Of a DNA stretch of 64,000 nt, positions 62,138-64,000 are shown one piece after another (position 1 is the first letter of the stretch; every line of letters begins with the position of its first letter). Both the position numbers and the translations under genes were made by a program. This DNA is from Selenomonadales bacterium (GTDB lineage Bacteria > Bacillota > Negativicutes > Sporomusales > UBA7701), in NCBI GenBank assembly GCA_029975165.1, contig JARKPR010000088.1, forward strand, positions 124,001 to 188,000, in the 5' to 3' direction. The notes beneath the pieces were generated by a model. That model ran no database searches. It saw only the letters and a list, made by a program, of their open reading frames with translations, and was not told the origin of the DNA.

Positions 62138-63055
62138 TTAACCTTTCGGCATGCCTGCGCCTACGTCCAACAGCCAGCCGGCTATCCAGCCCGTGGTCGC
62201 GCCGTCGCTCAGCACCACCCTGTACCAGCCGAAAGCCTGATCCTTCAGTGTCACCATCTCCCCTGAGTTCACCTTGGTGACCACCGGGAAATTGGTGCCG
62301 GGACCGGTGCGGACGTTGACATTGGTGCCTGTTACCGTCGCCGTTCCGCCAACTCCCATGCTCACTCCGGCCGTAGGCGCAACGCCCGGACCGGTAACGA
62401 AAACATTGCCCGTGGATGCCACGATGCCGGACGTCAGCTGCGCGGTGGCGGAAGCCGTCGTGACCTCGACCATGCCGATCTCGTCGACCGGCGTCAGCGC
62501 GTACACGTCCATCTCGGTGGTCGTTACCACCCGGACCCAGACTTTAAGTACGATGGTGATATGAACGCGGCGATGATGATGGTGGCGGTGGAAGTCATAA
62601 TCGACAAATTCTACCGCCACATCGGCGGTTGCCTTCATGTCCGGCATGGCGCCGTCAACATCAATATCGCGCGTCCACCGGACGTTGCGCTGCTCGAAGG
62701 CCTGCACAGGCTGATCGGGTTGATCGGACACGTATAATACTTTGACTTCCAGCTTGCCGCGGATAATGACCTTGTTGGGTATCACATCGACGCTGCTGAT
62801 GCACAGATCTTTTACGAAAACGTCGATAACCTGCTCGATATCCGGCCGCGGGTCCGGCACTTCCATGTCGAACTCCACGACCTTCTGAGCCATATTGGCG
62901 CCGAGGACCTGCTCGACCTGGATGGTTTCCGGACCGGGCTCGGGGCAGCCGCACACCACTTCGGCGCTCTGCGCCATCCCGACGCCCGCCGACACCATCA
63001 CGGTATCGGACGTCGAGGCTGTCGAGCCGGAGCTCTGTCTCTTATTGTCAGTCAT
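62138..63055 (-). CDS. SPOCS (DUF3794) domain protein with C-terminal SH3b domain
   Basis: A 305-residue protein. The SPOCS (DUF3794) domain is at about 40-185: KVVEFDMEVPDPRPDIEQVIDVFVKD, VIPNKVIIRGKLEVKVLYV and RWTRDIDVDG. A His patch (DFHRHHHHRRVH, about 154-165) lies at the same place as the large insertion of the upstream paralogue. The C-terminus (about 235-300) is an SH3b domain with NVNVRTGPGTNFPVVTKV and WIAGWL, which binds cell-wall or peptide ligands. SipL, a SPOCS protein, binds SpoIVA in Clostridioides difficile. Here a coat or cortex-anchoring role is inferred. Second gene of a two-gene operon. Confidence 0.85.
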   Translation of the reverse strand: MTDNKRQSSGSTASTSDTVMVSAGVGMAQSAEVVCGCPEPGPETIQVEQVLGANMAQKVVEFDMEVPDPRPDIEQVIDVFVKDLCISSVDVIPNKVIIRGKLEVKVLYVSDQPDQPVQAFEQRNVRWTRDIDVDGAMPDMKATADVAVEFVDYDFHRHHHHRRVHITIVLKVWVRVVTTTEMDVYALTPVDEIGMVEVTTASATAQLTSGIVASTGNVFVTGPGVAPTAGVSMGVGGTATVTGTNVNVRTGPGTNFPVVTKVNSGEMVTLKDQAFGWYRVVLSDGATTGWIAGWLLDVGAGMPKG

Positions 63056-63092
63056 TGTTTTCCCCCCTTCTCCTGGAGTATGCGAACCCGGA

Positions 63093-63797
63093 TCAGCCTT
63101 TCGGGACCGTAGGCATAGTGGCGCCGCCGAATTGTACCTCGCGGTCGGCCAGAACCTTGGCGGTGATCTTCAGGACCACCGATACGTCGAAACGCCTGCA
63201 GTGGTGGTGATGGTGATGATGATGGCCGCAATCGTCGTCGCAGTGGCCGTGATCGTCGTCGCAGTCGTCGTGGTCGTGGCAGTCGTGGTGGTCGTCGCAG
63301 TCGTCGTCGTGCCACTTCTTCATATCGCCGTATTTGTAGCGGTGGGCGTGGGTATGCTCCTCTACGTCGAAATCGACGTATTCCACTACTACGCTGGCGT
63401 CGGCGTCCATCCCCTTGCGGGCGCCGGGAATGGCGATATCCTGCGTCCACCGGTAATGCCGCACTTCAACGGCGTGTACCGCCATTTCGGGCGTATCGGC
63501 GACATAAATGGCCTTAATCTCCAGTTCGCCACGGACAATTACCTTGTCGGGGATGACGTCGACGCTGTTTATCTCCACATCTTTCACAAACACGTCGACA
63601 ATCTGCTCGATGGGCGGTTTTTCGTCAGGGACAACCACGTTGACATCCAAAACTTTCTGCTGTTCCGCCTCGCCGATTACCTGCCGGACAATTATCGGCC
63701 CCGCCTGTACGCCCAACGTGCAAGCGTTGGGATTGACAGCCGCGTACGTTCCTACGGACGAGGCGCTTACCGTCTGCCGCAAGCTTTTGTCGTCCAC
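63093..63797 (-). CDS. SPOCS (DUF3794) domain protein with extreme His/Asp/Cys-rich insertion
   Basis: A 234-residue protein (GTG start after AGGGGGG). The SPOCS domain covers about 35-215, but residues 163-200 are an insertion of only His (15), Asp (15), Cys (6) and Gly (2), including eight consecutive His. The base composition of this stretch is repeat-like (GTG/GAC triplets), consistent with expansion. The paralogue downstream has a smaller His patch at the same place. The loop should bind transition metals. A candidate sporulation promoter lies upstream. The role is not known; a spore-layer metal-binding scaffold is an inference. Confidence 0.88.
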   Translation of the reverse strand: MDDKSLRQTVSASSVGTYAAVNPNACTLGVQAGPIIVRQVIGEAEQQKVLDVNVVVPDEKPPIEQIVDVFVKDVEINSVDVIPDKVIVRGELEIKAIYVADTPEMAVHAVEVRHYRWTQDIAIPGARKGMDADASVVVEYVDFDVEEHTHAHRYKYGDMKKWHDDDCDDHHDCHDHDDCDDDHGHCDDDCGHHHHHHHHCRRFDVSVVLKITAKVLADREVQFGGATMPTVPKG

Positions 63798-63831
63798 ACA
63801 TATTCCCCCCTTTGTGTTTTCTAGTTATATA

Positions 63832-63854
63832 TATGCCTCCATTTTGTCTTATGT
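63832..63854 (-). promoter_or_regulatory. Candidate sporulation-type (sigma-K/E-like) promoter of the SPOCS operon
   Basis: Minus strand AC, 17 bases, CATATATATA, resembling the sigma-K pattern AC-N16-17-CATAnnnTA with one extra base. Located about 35 bases upstream of the GTG start. No strong sigma-A boxes are seen near it. Confidence 0.4.
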
Positions 63855-63861
63855 GACAAAA
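63842..63861. other. Inverted repeat upstream of the SPOCS operon
   Basis: TTTTGTC - 6 bases - GACAAAA, perfect 7-bp arms overlapping the candidate -35 region. It could be an operator. The remaining 63862-64000 shows no gene. Confidence 0.4.
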
Positions 63862-64000
63862 ATAGCCCTCCGCAAAGGCCGCCGCGGAAATTTGCCGCCG
63901 GCGGCGCCACGCGCGTCCAGCGCATCCCGGCCTGAAGACATAACATTTTGACCCCGGAATACATACAATGTAATAGCAAAATTGCCGGCAAAGCCGAGAA

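Overview
The window is G+C-rich bacterial chromosome. By eye it is well above half G+C, with dense genes, short gaps and mostly Shine-Dalgarno-led starts. It fits an endospore-forming anaerobic Firmicute, most likely a Negativicutes/Sporomusaceae-type organism. The evidence is Bacillus-like gene order around upp-glyA-rpiB-ywlE-sua5-prmC-prfA-rpmE and around ispE-purR-glmU-prs-pth, two SPOCS (DUF3794) spore-type proteins, a spore-type L,D-transpeptidase, and many organic-acid transporters. The taxonomic placement is inference. No rRNA, tRNA, CRISPR array or transposase gene was seen.

Layout. 1-2.9 kb: the start of an atp operon (atpZ, atpI) running off the left edge, then wecB and wecA. 3.2-10 kb: a catabolic operon (DASS carrier, LarA-family racemase, LeuC/LeuD-type hydro-lyase) with a canonical -24/-12 promoter. 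Its divergent partner is a PrpR_N-PAS-AAA sigma-54 activator, and a perfect 10-bp-arm palindrome lies between them. 10-15.7 kb: a serine hydrolase, a broken acyltransferase, comEB, a sirtuin, a YhcH protein and an aminotransferase. 15.7-19.4 kb: upp-glyA-ywlG-rpiB-ywlE. 19.4-36.8 kb: an accessory block that interrupts the conserved order. It holds small proteins, MntP, a TAXI-TRAP transporter, a YheO-regulated YjiH/YjiG-M20 hydrolase operon, and a GntR-regulated DRE-TIM metallolyase/2-hydroxyacid dehydrogenase/TctABC operon. 36.8-41 kb: sua5-prmC-prfA-DUF1385-rpmE. 41-45 kb: CMD protein, lipoprotein, cyclopropane synthase and a radical SAM enzyme. 45-54.5 kb: pth, polysaccharide deacetylase, GNAT, prs, glmU, ilvA, purR, NTP transferase, GntR, ispE, cheW. 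54.6-58.2 kb: cyanophycin synthetase and cyanophycinase. 58.3-64 kb: L,D-transpeptidase, GGDEF protein, HipA-like kinase, ClpP-fold membrane protease and two SPOCS proteins, one carrying an extreme His/Asp/Cys metal-binding insertion.

Main points. (1) Four transport modules for organic acids or amino-acid derivatives (DASS, TAXI-TRAP, YjiHG, TctABC) lie within about 31 kb. Three carry their own regulator and enzymes, and their exact substrates cannot be read from sequence. (2) A dispersed structured repeat occurs three times, at 3251-3434, 10869-10994 and 18330-18380. Its core is conserved, while the outer arms differ between copies yet pair within each copy. All copies sit just after genes, which suggests an RNA or DNA structure under selection near 3' ends. 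(3) The tandem SPOCS genes at the right edge look like spore-layer proteins with an unusual metal-binding loop.
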